This document shows positions 18,287 to 29,062 of a stretch of DNA of 64,000 nucleotides, in pieces. The position numbers and the translations under genes were made by a program. The DNA is from Oligosphaera ethanolica (lineage in GTDB: Bacteria; Verrucomicrobiota; Lentisphaeria; Oligosphaerales; Oligosphaeraceae): assembly GCF_030814695.1 (NCBI RefSeq), contig NZ_JAUSVL010000001.1, forward strand, positions 4,748,227 through 4,812,226. Reading direction: 5' to 3'. The notes below the pieces were generated by a model. That model ran no database searches and had not been told where the DNA came from. It saw only the letters and a list, made by a program, of their open reading frames with translations. Positions within the stretch are counted from its first letter, which is position 1. Each line of letters opens with the position of its first letter.

Positions 18287-21200
18287 TCAGCGCAGGATAA
18301 GATGGGGAAAAAGCCGGGCGTTCTTGCCGGTGCCTAGGCCCGGGGCGACGGCGTGAAAGCCCTCGCGGACATCGCCGTCATTGTCGTTGACCAGGAGATT
18401 GAAGCGGAAGCCCTGTGCGGCATTTTCAGCGTTGAGGCCGATGGTGGTCCAGGGGATAGCCGCGTCGTAGCGGGTAACTTTGTTGGCTTCGTCGCGCTCG
18501 CCGCGCAGCGTTATGGTGGCGGTTGCGGCAGCGGCGTCAAAACCACTGGGGGCCTGCCAGGCATGGACTTCGTTGCGGCCGTCGTTGGTGACGCTGAAGC
18601 CGATTTCCCAGAAGGGGAGTTGCCCGGGCACGGCGATGGCGATCTGGACATTGTCGCCTTTCCAGACATCGCCGCCGCTGAAGGGCTGCTGGTGGATATC
18701 GTCGATGGCGACGACGCGGATGAGCAGCTGTTGTCCGTCCTGTCCGAGCCAGATCTTGGCGCTGAGATCGTCGGGGCCGCTCCAGCGCAGCTTGGCCATG
18801 TCGGGCGCATTTGGTACGAGCATGGTGTTCTGGGCGGCGTCGTCGAGCACGAAATGGGCGTCGCCCGAGAGTTTCGCGTTGTTCTCCAGGACGGTTACCG
18901 AATTGACGGGGCAGGCAAAGCGCCCCTGCCAGAGCGCGCCGAAACGGGCGTCGACCGTGATGTCCTTTTGGGCGCCGGGAACCGAGCGGAAGTCCTTGGC
19001 GACGGCGATATCAAACACGCAGAGGGCTTCGGCGCCGGGTGGCAGCTCGATGTTCTGTCGCTGGTTGCTGCAGTTCAGCCCATCGGGCACGATCAAGCTG
19101 ATGTCGGTGGCGAGGGCGAAGGCGGTGGGATTGCGGATGTTGAAGGCCAGCTGTTTTGGCTCGCCGGCGATGACCGTGAGTTCATCGACCTGTTCGAGAA
19201 AATCGCCGGCAACGACCGGCTCGTTTGCCTGGCCGCTGACGCGAATGGTACCGGGCTCGCGGTCGATGTTGATGACCACGGCCTGGTTGACGACGTTGAG
19301 TGGCCGTTCGTTGCCGAAAAGATCAATGTGCGACGCCTTGCCGCTGATGCCGGTGAGGACGATGAGTCGGGATGGTTTTTGGCTGTCGAGGTTCCAGTTT
19401 GCCAGCAGGAAGTCGCCGTCGCGGCTTTTGAAGAGGAAGCCATCGAGGTGTTCGGGCAGAGTCATGTCGCGGATGTAGGTGGCTTCGCGGTAGGCATTGG
19501 CGAGGGCGTTGTAGGCCACGTAGGCGGCTTTGGGATAGAAGTCCTTGGTGATGAGGCCGAAATTGTGTTCGCCGTCCTTGGGGTCATAGCCGTCATTGCG
19601 CAGGTCGTACCAGTTGTAGCCGATGGAGCCCCGGGCCCAGCTGTAGAGGAATTTTTGGAAGAGGGTGACGGCCTGGCGGTAATCGCCGATGTGCACGGAG
19701 GAAATGGCGGTTTCATTGGCGTACCACGGCGCGGTGACGCCGAGTTTTTCGCGGAAAGGCAGCATGCGTTCGATCTGGTTGCGGTAGTGGACGTAGGGTC
19801 CGTGGCCGTGGAAGGCGTGGAGGTCATAATAGCCGCGGCCGAGAGTGAGGGTTTTTTCCATATGCTTTTCGTCATTGAGGCGCGCGTAGGGCGGCATGCA
19901 GGTGAAGCCGGCGGTCATCACGGTCATTTCCGGCGCGGCCTTTTTGGTCTCGGTGTAGGCGATTTTCATCAGTTCGATGTACTCTTCGGCGCTGAAGTTG
20001 GCGAAGCCGTGCAGGTCGGGTTCATTCCACACTTCGACATAATGGACCTTGCCGCGATAGCGTTCCGCGAAGCCGCGGATGAAAGCCGCCCAGTGCTGGT
20101 AGTCGGGGCGGGCGCCGCGTTTGAGGTCGGGCTTGAGCGGCTGCCACTCTTTGGCGACGGCCCAGCGGGCGCAATAGCTGTAAATGGCCTCCAATTCAAT
20201 GTCATATTTGGCGAAGGCGTCGACGGTGAAGTCGAAGCTGTCGAAATGCCACTGGTTTTCGGCGGGCTGCATGCGGTTCCAGTCGATGTCTTCGCGGATG
20301 ATTTTGGCGCCGCACCAGGCGGCGGCCATAGCTTCGAGTTCCTGGTGTTCGCGGGGATGGCGCTGTGGGTGCGAGCAGACGCCGAAGAGGAAGCCCTTGC
20401 CGCGGCCGGCGGTCGGCCCGGCGGGCTGCATGGCGGCGTAGCTGTAGCTGACATTGAGGGGCTCCACGCGCGGGTCGTCTTCCTGGTAGACGACGTCGAC
20501 GTAGTACACACCGTGTTCCTTGGGTGCCGGCAGCGGCAGGAGGAAATCCGTGCCAGCGGTGATGGCCATGGACTGCTCTTCGGCGGCAATTTCCACATTG
20601 CGGCCATTGCGGATGGTGTAGCTGACGCGGGCTTTGACGCCGTGGGGTTTGTGGTTGTTGATGCGCAGGCCGAGTTTGCTTGCATCGCCTGGCACGAGGA
20701 CATGGATGGGATTGCCGGTTTCCAGCGTCGGCGTGAGCGGCCGGAAGTCCGTTAGCACTTCGACGGCGACCTTGCCGATGGCCATTGCGCCTGTGCTCTC
20801 GCGACTGCGAAAATCGCCGGCGATGCCGATAAAGCTGGCGGGGAAGTCAAGGCGCTGGTTGGTGACGGCGCCACCCCAGGAGCTGCTGTTGGCGATGGTT
20901 GCATTCACGGGGAAGACGACGTCTTGCCAGCCGCTGCTGGCCGCGGGCAGGGGCACGCGGTATTGCAGGATTTCGCCGTCCTTGTCCCTGAGGCGCAGAT
21001 TCAGCAACGACACGTCGTTGTTGGCGGGAAAGAAGGCGCTGACCCGGAAGACGGCGTTGCTGAAAGTCGGCAGGGGCATGCGTTCGTTGATGGTGAATTC
21101 GTAGTGATTGGCGGGCGTTTTTTCCCAGCTGAGCTTGAGTGCCGTCTGGGAGCCATCGTCGACATTGCCATAGGCGTAGTCGTGCCGGAGATCGGCGGCG

Positions 21201-21820
21201 CGGTGCAGGTTGATGGTCGGCTGCTGGCTGGCGAAGTCGATCAGTGTCACCGTGTCGCCGGCGACGGTCTGGGGCTCGTAGACCAGGTGGCTGAGGAAAA
21301 AATGGCCCTGTGCGGGTTCGCGGCGAAAGTCAAAGCCGGCGCCCTGCACGGCCAGGGGCACTTCCATGACATTGTTGTCATTACCGCCCCAGCTGTCGGC
21401 TGGCGGGTTGGCCAGGTCTATCGTGAAGGTCAGAGGCAGCCAGCCGTGGCGGTCGGCGGGCAGTTCCCCGGGTATCTGAAAGGTCTCGCCTGCGGCATCA
21501 ATGACGCGGAGCTGGAAGGCGCGCAGGCCGCTTCCTGCTGGCACGTAGAGCTGCGCGCGCAGGTCCAGGCGGCGCTGTATGGGCAGGGGCGCGGCCGGTG
21601 TCATGGTCAGCTCGCCGTAGCCACTGCTCGTGTCGTTCCAGGCTAGGCGCAGGGCCTGCCGGCTATCCGGCGTGGTCGCCAGGGATACTTCCTGCCGGCG
21701 GTCACCAGCCTTGGTAATGCTGCTCTTGATAGCCGGAGCGGTGAGGTCAATAACCACGCCGTAAGTCAGCGGGCAGAACAGGGCACAAATAGACACCAAC
21801 AGGGCAGGGGAAAACTTCAT
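18287..21820 (-). CDS. Secreted GH39-like glycosidase with C-terminal CBM9-like domain
   Basis: 1177 residues with signal peptide (MKFSPALLVSICALFCPLTYG). Two jelly-roll CBM-like modules fill about 25-350. A TIM barrel follows (about 470-790) with VEVWNEPDLHG (acid/base glutamate near 598) and YANETAIS (candidate nucleophile near 703), the spacing expected of clan GH-A/GH39 enzymes such as beta-xylosidases. About 860-980 is an Ig-like domain. The end (about 1010-1177) is a CBM9-like/DOMON-like sandwich (DDLSAKIWLGQDGQQLL, WKGDNVQIAI, DAAIPWTTIGL). The substrate is not determinable; a plant or algal beta-glycoside is plausible. It is first gene of the minus-strand group with 17027 and 15983. 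Confidence 0.85.
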   Translation of the reverse strand: MKFSPALLVSICALFCPLTYGVVIDLTAPAIKSSITKAGDRRQEVSLATTPDSRQALRLAWNDTSSGYGELTMTPAAPLPIQRRLDLRAQLYVPAGSGLRAFQLRVIDAAGETFQIPGELPADRHGWLPLTFTIDLANPPADSWGGNDNNVMEVPLAVQGAGFDFRREPAQGHFFLSHLVYEPQTVAGDTVTLIDFASQQPTINLHRAADLRHDYAYGNVDDGSQTALKLSWEKTPANHYEFTINERMPLPTFSNAVFRVSAFFPANNDVSLLNLRLRDKDGEILQYRVPLPAASSGWQDVVFPVNATIANSSSWGGAVTNQRLDFPASFIGIAGDFRSRESTGAMAIGKVAVEVLTDFRPLTPTLETGNPIHVLVPGDASKLGLRINNHKPHGVKARVSYTIRNGRNVEIAAEEQSMAITAGTDFLLPLPAPKEHGVYYVDVVYQEDDPRVEPLNVSYSYAAMQPAGPTAGRGKGFLFGVCSHPQRHPREHQELEAMAAAWCGAKIIREDIDWNRMQPAENQWHFDSFDFTVDAFAKYDIELEAIYSYCARWAVAKEWQPLKPDLKRGARPDYQHWAAFIRGFAERYRGKVHYVEVWNEPDLHGFANFSAEEYIELMKIAYTETKKAAPEMTVMTAGFTCMPPYARLNDEKHMEKTLTLGRGYYDLHAFHGHGPYVHYRNQIERMLPFREKLGVTAPWYANETAISSVHIGDYRQAVTLFQKFLYSWARGSIGYNWYDLRNDGYDPKDGEHNFGLITKDFYPKAAYVAYNALANAYREATYIRDMTLPEHLDGFLFKSRDGDFLLANWNLDSQKPSRLIVLTGISGKASHIDLFGNERPLNVVNQAVVINIDREPGTIRVSGQANEPVVAGDFLEQVDELTVIAGEPKQLAFNIRNPTAFALATDISLIVPDGLNCSNQRQNIELPPGAEALCVFDIAVAKDFRSVPGAQKDITVDARFGALWQGRFACPVNSVTVLENNAKLSGDAHFVLDDAAQNTMLVPNAPDMAKLRWSGPDDLSAKIWLGQDGQQLLIRVVAIDDIHQQPFSGGDVWKGDNVQIAIAVPGQLPFWEIGFSVTNDGRNEVHAWQAPSGFDAAAATATITLRGERDEANKVTRYDAAIPWTTIGLNAENAAQGFRFNLLVNDNDGDVREGFHAVAPGLGTGKNARLFPHLILR

Positions 21821-21941
21821 CGCGCGTCTCGCTTAGTGGGGGGTGGCAGGCTGGGGCGGCGAAAAACATGAAACCATAGCATAACACCCAGCCAGAAGCA
21901 TGTCCACGCCAGGCAGCAAAAAAACGAATTATCCGCGTATT

Positions 21942-22060
21942 CGGTCAGTAACCACCCCGGCGCTTCGCAGGGACAATTTGCCGGAAACCCACGGCCCGCC
22001 GCCGCCCAGCCATCCGACCTTGATTTCCGCCGACCTTTGCGGCAGCGTGTTTCATAGGAG
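21942..22060 (+). repeat. Dispersed repeat family A, copy 2
   Basis: Closest to the copy at 10436 (shared CCTTGATTTCCGCCGACC). Ends TTTCATAGGAG at 22050-22060 and runs directly into the next copy. Confidence 0.8.
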
Positions 22061-22170
22061 TAACCACCCCGGTGGGGAAAGCACCGTGGACAATTTGCAG
22101 GAAACCCACGGCCAGTCGCCGCCCTGCCATTACCCATGGGTGGCTAACCAGGCAGCGGATTTCATAGGAG
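22061..22170 (+). repeat. Dispersed repeat family A, copy 3 (tandem)
   Basis: Starts TAACCACCCCGG immediately after copy 2, shares GGTGGCTAACCAGGCAGCGG with the copy at 15636, and ends TTTCATAGGAG (22160-22170). The head-to-tail arrangement marks the unit boundary. Confidence 0.8.
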
Positions 22171-22184
22171 TGATTGATAACAGC

Positions 22185-22385
22185 CGGGACCGTGGTGACG
22201 CCTGGGACCGATGGGACTAATTGACGACTGTGCGCTGGGGCGAGGACTCACGGACTCATGAGGCATGATCTCATGGATTGGACTATGGGGACTTTGGGGA
22301 CTTTGGGGAATGACGCCTTGGACGCCGGGGACTGCTTGAGGACTTCTTGGACTTCTGGGAGCGCCGCCGTCCCGGCGGCATTGAC
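22185..22385 (+). repeat. Dispersed repeat family C, copy 2
   Basis: Carries CGAGGACTCACGGACTCAT followed by GGCATGATCTCATGGATTGG, then TGGGGACTTTGGGGAATGAC, and ends GAGCGCCGCCGTCCCGGCGG. It is an uninterrupted counterpart of the copy hit by the insertion sequence at 47251. Confidence 0.75.
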
Positions 22386-22522
22386 CCTGGGAGCGCCGCC
22401 GTGATGTTTATTGCGGGCGGACATTTCGAAAAAAGAATAGAATGCATGCACTTCAGCTGCTTATCGTTGCTCGGCAGGTGAAAGCCCGCTGTTCTTATGG
22501 AGCAAAAAGTGCAAAAGAGTGA

Positions 22523-22550
22523 TTGACAAGGGCAGGCGATGACCTATTCT
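22523..22550 (+). promoter_or_regulatory. Predicted sigma-70 promoter of the GNAT gene
   Basis: TTGACA (22523-22528), 16-base spacer, TATTCT (22545-22550), about 100 bases before the ATG at 22653. Confidence 0.55.
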
Positions 22551-22652
22551 AATGGCATATGGGCACGTTGCGCTGCCGCATGGTCTCTGGTAGCCGTCGT
22601 GGGTATCTGATGGAAGCACTACAAGCTGGCAAGCCTGCCGAAAGGAGCGACT

Positions 22653-23582
22653 ATGTCAACTTTCACAATTCGTCACATGCGTGATCGTGACAAGTGGCCG
22701 GTGGCGAAGATTATTTGTTTGTCGACGAGTACGTGGTACCAGACGCACAACATGGGTCTGCGTTTTGTGGGCGGGCCGAAGACCACGGAGTTTTTCTACG
22801 ACATCTATCACACCCTGCCGGGCAGCTACGGCATTGTTGCCGATGACGATGTCAGTCATGACGTTTTGGGTTCCTGTTTTGTGCATGAGCGTCCGACGCA
22901 CATGTCGTTGGGGATCATGAATGTGCATCCCAGCTACGCCAATCGCGGTATTGCCTCGGCGTTGTTGCGGACGATCATTGCGCAAGCGAAGAAAATTGAG
23001 AAGCCCCTCCGGCTGGTTTCCAGCGCCTTGAATTTGGATTCGTTTTCGTTGTACAACAAGCAGGGCTTTGTGCCGTATTGCGTGTACCAGGACATGGAAT
23101 TCACGGTGCCGCAGGGTGGTTATGAGGTGAACTTGCAGGCGACGCCGCGGACCCGTCAGGGTACTTTGGCCGACCTGGATGAGATTGTGGCTCTGGAGCG
23201 GGAGGTGTCAGGCATTGAGCGGCCTGGCGACTACGAGCATTTCCTCACCAATCCCGATGGCTGCTGGCATGTGTCAGTATGTGATTCCATGGACGGCGGT
23301 ATTGACGCGGTGATGGTGTCGGTGTGCAACCCGGCGACAACCATGCTTGGTCCAGGCTGTGCGCGCGACGCCGAATCGGGTTCAGCCGTATTGCTGGCCG
23401 AGCTCAACCACTTCCCTAACCACGCCATTGTCGGCTTGATCCCCAGCGCCTGCCGCGAGATGGTTGATCTGGGCTATCACCTCGGCGCCAAGAACAAGGA
23501 ATTGCATTTTGCGCAGATTATTGGCGACACTCCCAAGATCAATGGCTGGGCATTTCCGACCTTCATGCCCGAATCCGGTTGA
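22653..23582 (+). CDS. GNAT family N-acetyltransferase (two-domain)
   Basis: 309 residues, cytoplasmic. The N-terminal GNAT domain shows the acetyl-CoA signature VHPSYANRGIASALLRTII (about residues 90-108) and the later LYNKQGFVPY strand-helix. From about 165 a second, weaker GNAT-like domain follows (RQGTLADLDEIVALEREVSG, ending GYHLGAKNKELHFAQI), like the GNAT_18-type C-terminal halves of some bacterial acetyltransferases. The acceptor substrate is unknown. The ATG is preceded by GAAAGGAG. It is a single-gene unit with its own predicted promoter, convergent with the sensor kinase gene. Confidence 0.88.
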   Translation: MSTFTIRHMRDRDKWPVAKIICLSTSTWYQTHNMGLRFVGGPKTTEFFYDIYHTLPGSYGIVADDDVSHDVLGSCFVHERPTHMSLGIMNVHPSYANRGIASALLRTIIAQAKKIEKPLRLVSSALNLDSFSLYNKQGFVPYCVYQDMEFTVPQGGYEVNLQATPRTRQGTLADLDEIVALEREVSGIERPGDYEHFLTNPDGCWHVSVCDSMDGGIDAVMVSVCNPATTMLGPGCARDAESGSAVLLAELNHFPNHAIVGLIPSACREMVDLGYHLGAKNKELHFAQIIGDTPKINGWAFPTFMPESG

Positions 23583-23641
23583 GAAACCAAGGGTGGTGGC
23601 ATATCGGTCGTGGGGGGAGCGGTTCTCTGGTGGCGGCGCCC

Positions 23642-26011
<2,370 letters not shown>

Positions 26012-26216
26012 GAGGGGATTCCGCGCGGTAGTGGCGCCGGGAGGTGGAACGACGGCGTCAGGATGACAATGCCGGGAGTGCAAAGAAGCTTAATATAGCG
26101 CCGCTTGCGAGATTATTTCGCGTATGGCATTATACTAACGGGCTCGTTGTCATAGCGCTGCTTTCGTGCCAGTACGAAGCCGCGAAAATTCTTTTAGAAC
26201 AGGGGCTGGCTGGGCA

Positions 26217-27347
26217 GTGAATGCAGTCTACAATGGCATTGACACGATCCGTGATTACCGCGCGCTGCTGAGCGGCTGGCGTCTGGGCGTCATCAGCAAC
26301 CCGTCGGGCGTTGACCGGGGCCTGACGGCGTCGATAGATATTCTCGCCAGGGATTTTCGGCTGACGGCGCTGTTTGCGCCGGAGCACGGCATACGCGGCG
26401 ATCGCCAGGCCGGCCAGGCCATCGCCGACGACATCGACGAGGCGTTGCAGGTGCCGGTGTACAGCCTCCACGGTCAGCGCAAAAGGATTGCTTCCGCGCA
26501 GCTGTCGGCCATTGATCTATTGGTTTACGACCTGCAGGATGTTGGCGCGCGTTTTTACACCTACCTGTACACCCTGAGCTACGCGATGGAAGATTGTGCG
26601 CGGCAAGGCGTGCCGTTGCTGGTCCTCGACCGGTTCAACCCCCTGGGCTGCGCGGTGGTGGAAGGGCCTTTGTTGCGTGACCAGTGCCGGTCTTTTGTGG
26701 GCATGTACCCCATGCCGGTACGCTACGGGTTGACCGTGGGCGAGTACGCGCGCTGGATCAATGCCGAGTTCGGCATCGGCTGCGAACTGCACGTCGCGCC
26801 ATGCCGCAACTATCGGCGTGGCATGAGTTTTTCGGCCTGCGGGTTGCCGTGGGTGTCGCCATCGCCCAATATTCCGACGCCCGACAGCGCCTTGCTCTAT
26901 ATCGGCACCTGCATTTTCGAGGGCACGAATGTTTCCGAAGGCCGCGGCACGACCAGGCCTTTCGAGCAGATCGGCGCGCCCTTTATCGACGCCCGCCGCC
27001 TGCAGGAACGCTTGGCGCGGCACGAGCTACCCGGCGTCATCTGGCGGGCGACGCATTTCATTCCTACCAGTGGCAAGTACGCTGGCGAACTCTGTCATGG
27101 CGTCCAGGCCCACATCTGCGACAGCGAGGCCCTGCGGCCTTTCTGCGCCGGCATGTGGCTCCTCCACGAAATCCGCGAACAGTGCCGCGATTTTGCCTGG
27201 ACGGCGCCGGAGCACGCCGATCGGCTCTTCGGCGACGACGCGCTGCGCAGCGGCCGCGAGGACATCCCGGCGATATTGGCGCGAGCCGAGCGCGAGAGTG
27301 AGGACTTCCGCGAGCGGTCGCGGCCATATTGGCTCTACGGCGATTGA
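26217..27347 (+). CDS. namZ: DUF1343/NamZ-type exo-beta-N-acetylmuramidase (GH171)
   Basis: About 376 residues. The family landmarks are present: APEHGIRG (E56-H57), YDLQDVGARFYTYLYTL, LDRFNPLG, PSPNIPTPDSALLY and FEGTNVSEGRGTTRPF. NamZ enzymes release MurNAc from the non-reducing end of peptidoglycan fragments. No signal peptide is seen in this frame, suggesting a cytoplasmic recycling role, although characterised members include exported ones. The start is uncertain: the open frame extends to a GTG at 26166 with no ribosome site; I chose GTG 26217, with AGGGG upstream, close to the conserved start of the domain. The MFS gene 93 bases downstream is a candidate transporter for the same sugar. 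Confidence 0.85.
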   Translation: MNAVYNGIDTIRDYRALLSGWRLGVISNPSGVDRGLTASIDILARDFRLTALFAPEHGIRGDRQAGQAIADDIDEALQVPVYSLHGQRKRIASAQLSAIDLLVYDLQDVGARFYTYLYTLSYAMEDCARQGVPLLVLDRFNPLGCAVVEGPLLRDQCRSFVGMYPMPVRYGLTVGEYARWINAEFGIGCELHVAPCRNYRRGMSFSACGLPWVSPSPNIPTPDSALLYIGTCIFEGTNVSEGRGTTRPFEQIGAPFIDARRLQERLARHELPGVIWRATHFIPTSGKYAGELCHGVQAHICDSEALRPFCAGMWLLHEIREQCRDFAWTAPEHADRLFGDDALRSGREDIPAILARAERESEDFRERSRPYWLYGD

Positions 27348-27440
27348 TCGCCGCGCAGCGCCATTTCACCCCAGGCAACACACGGATAACGTGGCGGCGA
27401 TGCTCTTCGCTGCTGTCCAAACGAAATAGAATAGCCAATT

Positions 27441-28748
27441 ATGATCATTGACGGTCCCCTTTCGGTCGAGCGCCAGCATCGCTCGCAAAAATACTACCAT
27501 CTGTTCAGTTTTCTGAATGGTTTTTCCTACATGTGCCTTGGTGACACGGTGATCATCCTGCTGGCGCTCAATCTGGGTTGTGCGGATCACGTGGTGTCGA
27601 CGCTTGGCGCGATGCTTTTTTCCAGCTATCTGGTGTTGCCCGTTGGTAAACTCGTGGCGGCGCGGGTCGGTGCGGTGCGGTGCCAGAGTATCTTTTGGAT
27701 ATTACGCAATTGCGCCGCGTTGATCGTGGCGGCGTCGGTTCCGGTGACCTACCTGGGGCATCCCGAAGTGGCGACGACGATGCTGCTCTGCGGGGCCTTT
27801 CTCTTCTATGGCTTTCGGGCTGCCGGCGTAGTGATGATCCAGCCTCTGTTGGGCGACATCGCCACCGAGTCGGAGCGACCTTTGTTCATTGCCACCAACG
27901 CCATGCTGTTTAACATTGCGTCGTTTGGGGCCATGCTCGGCATCATTGCGCTGCTGCACATTCACGAAGACAGCTGGAGCCTGATGGCCGTGGTGATTGT
28001 AGGTTCGGCCTTTGGCCTGACGTCCACGCACTTCATCCGGCGGATGGACGAGACCTCAGCGCCACGGGAGTCCGCGCGGCGGCCGGTGGGCAGCGAGTTG
28101 CGCGCCAGCCTGGCCAACCCGCTGTTCGTCCGGCAGCTACTATCCGGTTTTGTAGTCAATATGGCGGTGATCATGACCATGCCGACGACCATGCTGGCGC
28201 TGAAGCGGGGCTACGGCGTGTCGGACCGCAACGCGCTGTTTTTTTCGCTGATCCAGCTGGTCGGGGCGGTGATCATGTCCCGGGCAGTCGGTAAATTGGC
28301 CTCGCGCATCGGCCCGCGCAAAGTCCTGATATACTGCTACTGCGCGTTCCTGCTGACCACCCTGTTGTGGGCGGTCTGTCCCATGCAGCTGCACCCCGCT
28401 TTTGTCTGGCTGCCCTTTTTCCTCATTGGCGGCGCATATGTGTCTGAAAACAATGCCACCATGCATTATTTTCTGCAGACGATACCGGAAAGCAACCGCG
28501 TGGTCGCCTCCATCGCCATCGCCGTGCTGACGGGTGCGCTGGCCGGCCTGGTTGGTATGCTGCTTTCCGGCGCGCTGTTGCGCTGGGTCAACGCCAGCTT
28601 CGCCGACGTCGCGGCCATCCATCGCTACCGCGTGTATTTCATCGTCAGTGGCATCATCATGCTGCCCGGCATCTTCTGCGTCAAACAGCTGCCGCCACTG
28701 CCCATCGAAAAAAGACGCCTGAAAATCCGCTGGCAGGATTTGTTCTGA
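27441..28748 (+). CDS. MFS transporter
   Basis: A 435-residue inner-membrane protein with about 12 predicted membrane helices in two halves. The central loop (about 195-220, RRMDETSAPRESARRPV) is typical for the major facilitator superfamily. The substrate is unknown. Position directly after the NamZ gene suggests uptake of MurNAc or muropeptide-derived sugar (inference); AmpG-like motifs are not evident. No own promoter stands out, so co-transcription with NamZ is likely. Confidence 0.85.
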   Translation: MIIDGPLSVERQHRSQKYYHLFSFLNGFSYMCLGDTVIILLALNLGCADHVVSTLGAMLFSSYLVLPVGKLVAARVGAVRCQSIFWILRNCAALIVAASVPVTYLGHPEVATTMLLCGAFLFYGFRAAGVVMIQPLLGDIATESERPLFIATNAMLFNIASFGAMLGIIALLHIHEDSWSLMAVVIVGSAFGLTSTHFIRRMDETSAPRESARRPVGSELRASLANPLFVRQLLSGFVVNMAVIMTMPTTMLALKRGYGVSDRNALFFSLIQLVGAVIMSRAVGKLASRIGPRKVLIYCYCAFLLTTLLWAVCPMQLHPAFVWLPFFLIGGAYVSENNATMHYFLQTIPESNRVVASIAIAVLTGALAGLVGMLLSGALLRWVNASFADVAAIHRYRVYFIVSGIIMLPGIFCVKQLPPLPIEKRRLKIRWQDLF

Positions 28749-28759
28749 ACGGACGAAGC

Positions 28760-28868
28760 GGTCGGATCGTCTTTCTGGTTATCGCGGACGGATCCGACGG
28801 ATCGGACGGATCGGACGGATCGTTTTTCTTGTTGTCGCGGACGGATCCGACGGATCGGACGGATCGGA
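28760..28868. repeat. Nine-base tandem repeat block (GGATCGGAC)
   Basis: Two larger units of roughly 55-60 bases (GATCGTYTTTCT... TCGCGGACGGATCC) each contain several GGATCGGAC copies. The rest of 28749-29062 shows no gene. Confidence 0.8.
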
Positions 28869-29062
28869 TTACTGATCGGTCTGATAGACGAAAAGTAAAA
28901 AAGCCTGCGGCGGGCAATAATGGCATTTGTTCGAGCGTAATAGCTATGTTCCTGTGGCCATGCCGAATGGCGTGTTGCTGGTGGGCCAGTATAGTCACCA
29001 AAAGGCTGCCAGTGCCGGGTTAGCAGCGATGACGTCAGTGTAATACGGAGAGAGATGGAGTC

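Noticed and set aside
18353..20755. 800-residue plus-strand open frame
   Set aside because: Antisense shadow of the GH39-like gene, whose catalytic motifs and signal peptide are clear; the plus-strand product has no recognisable domain.
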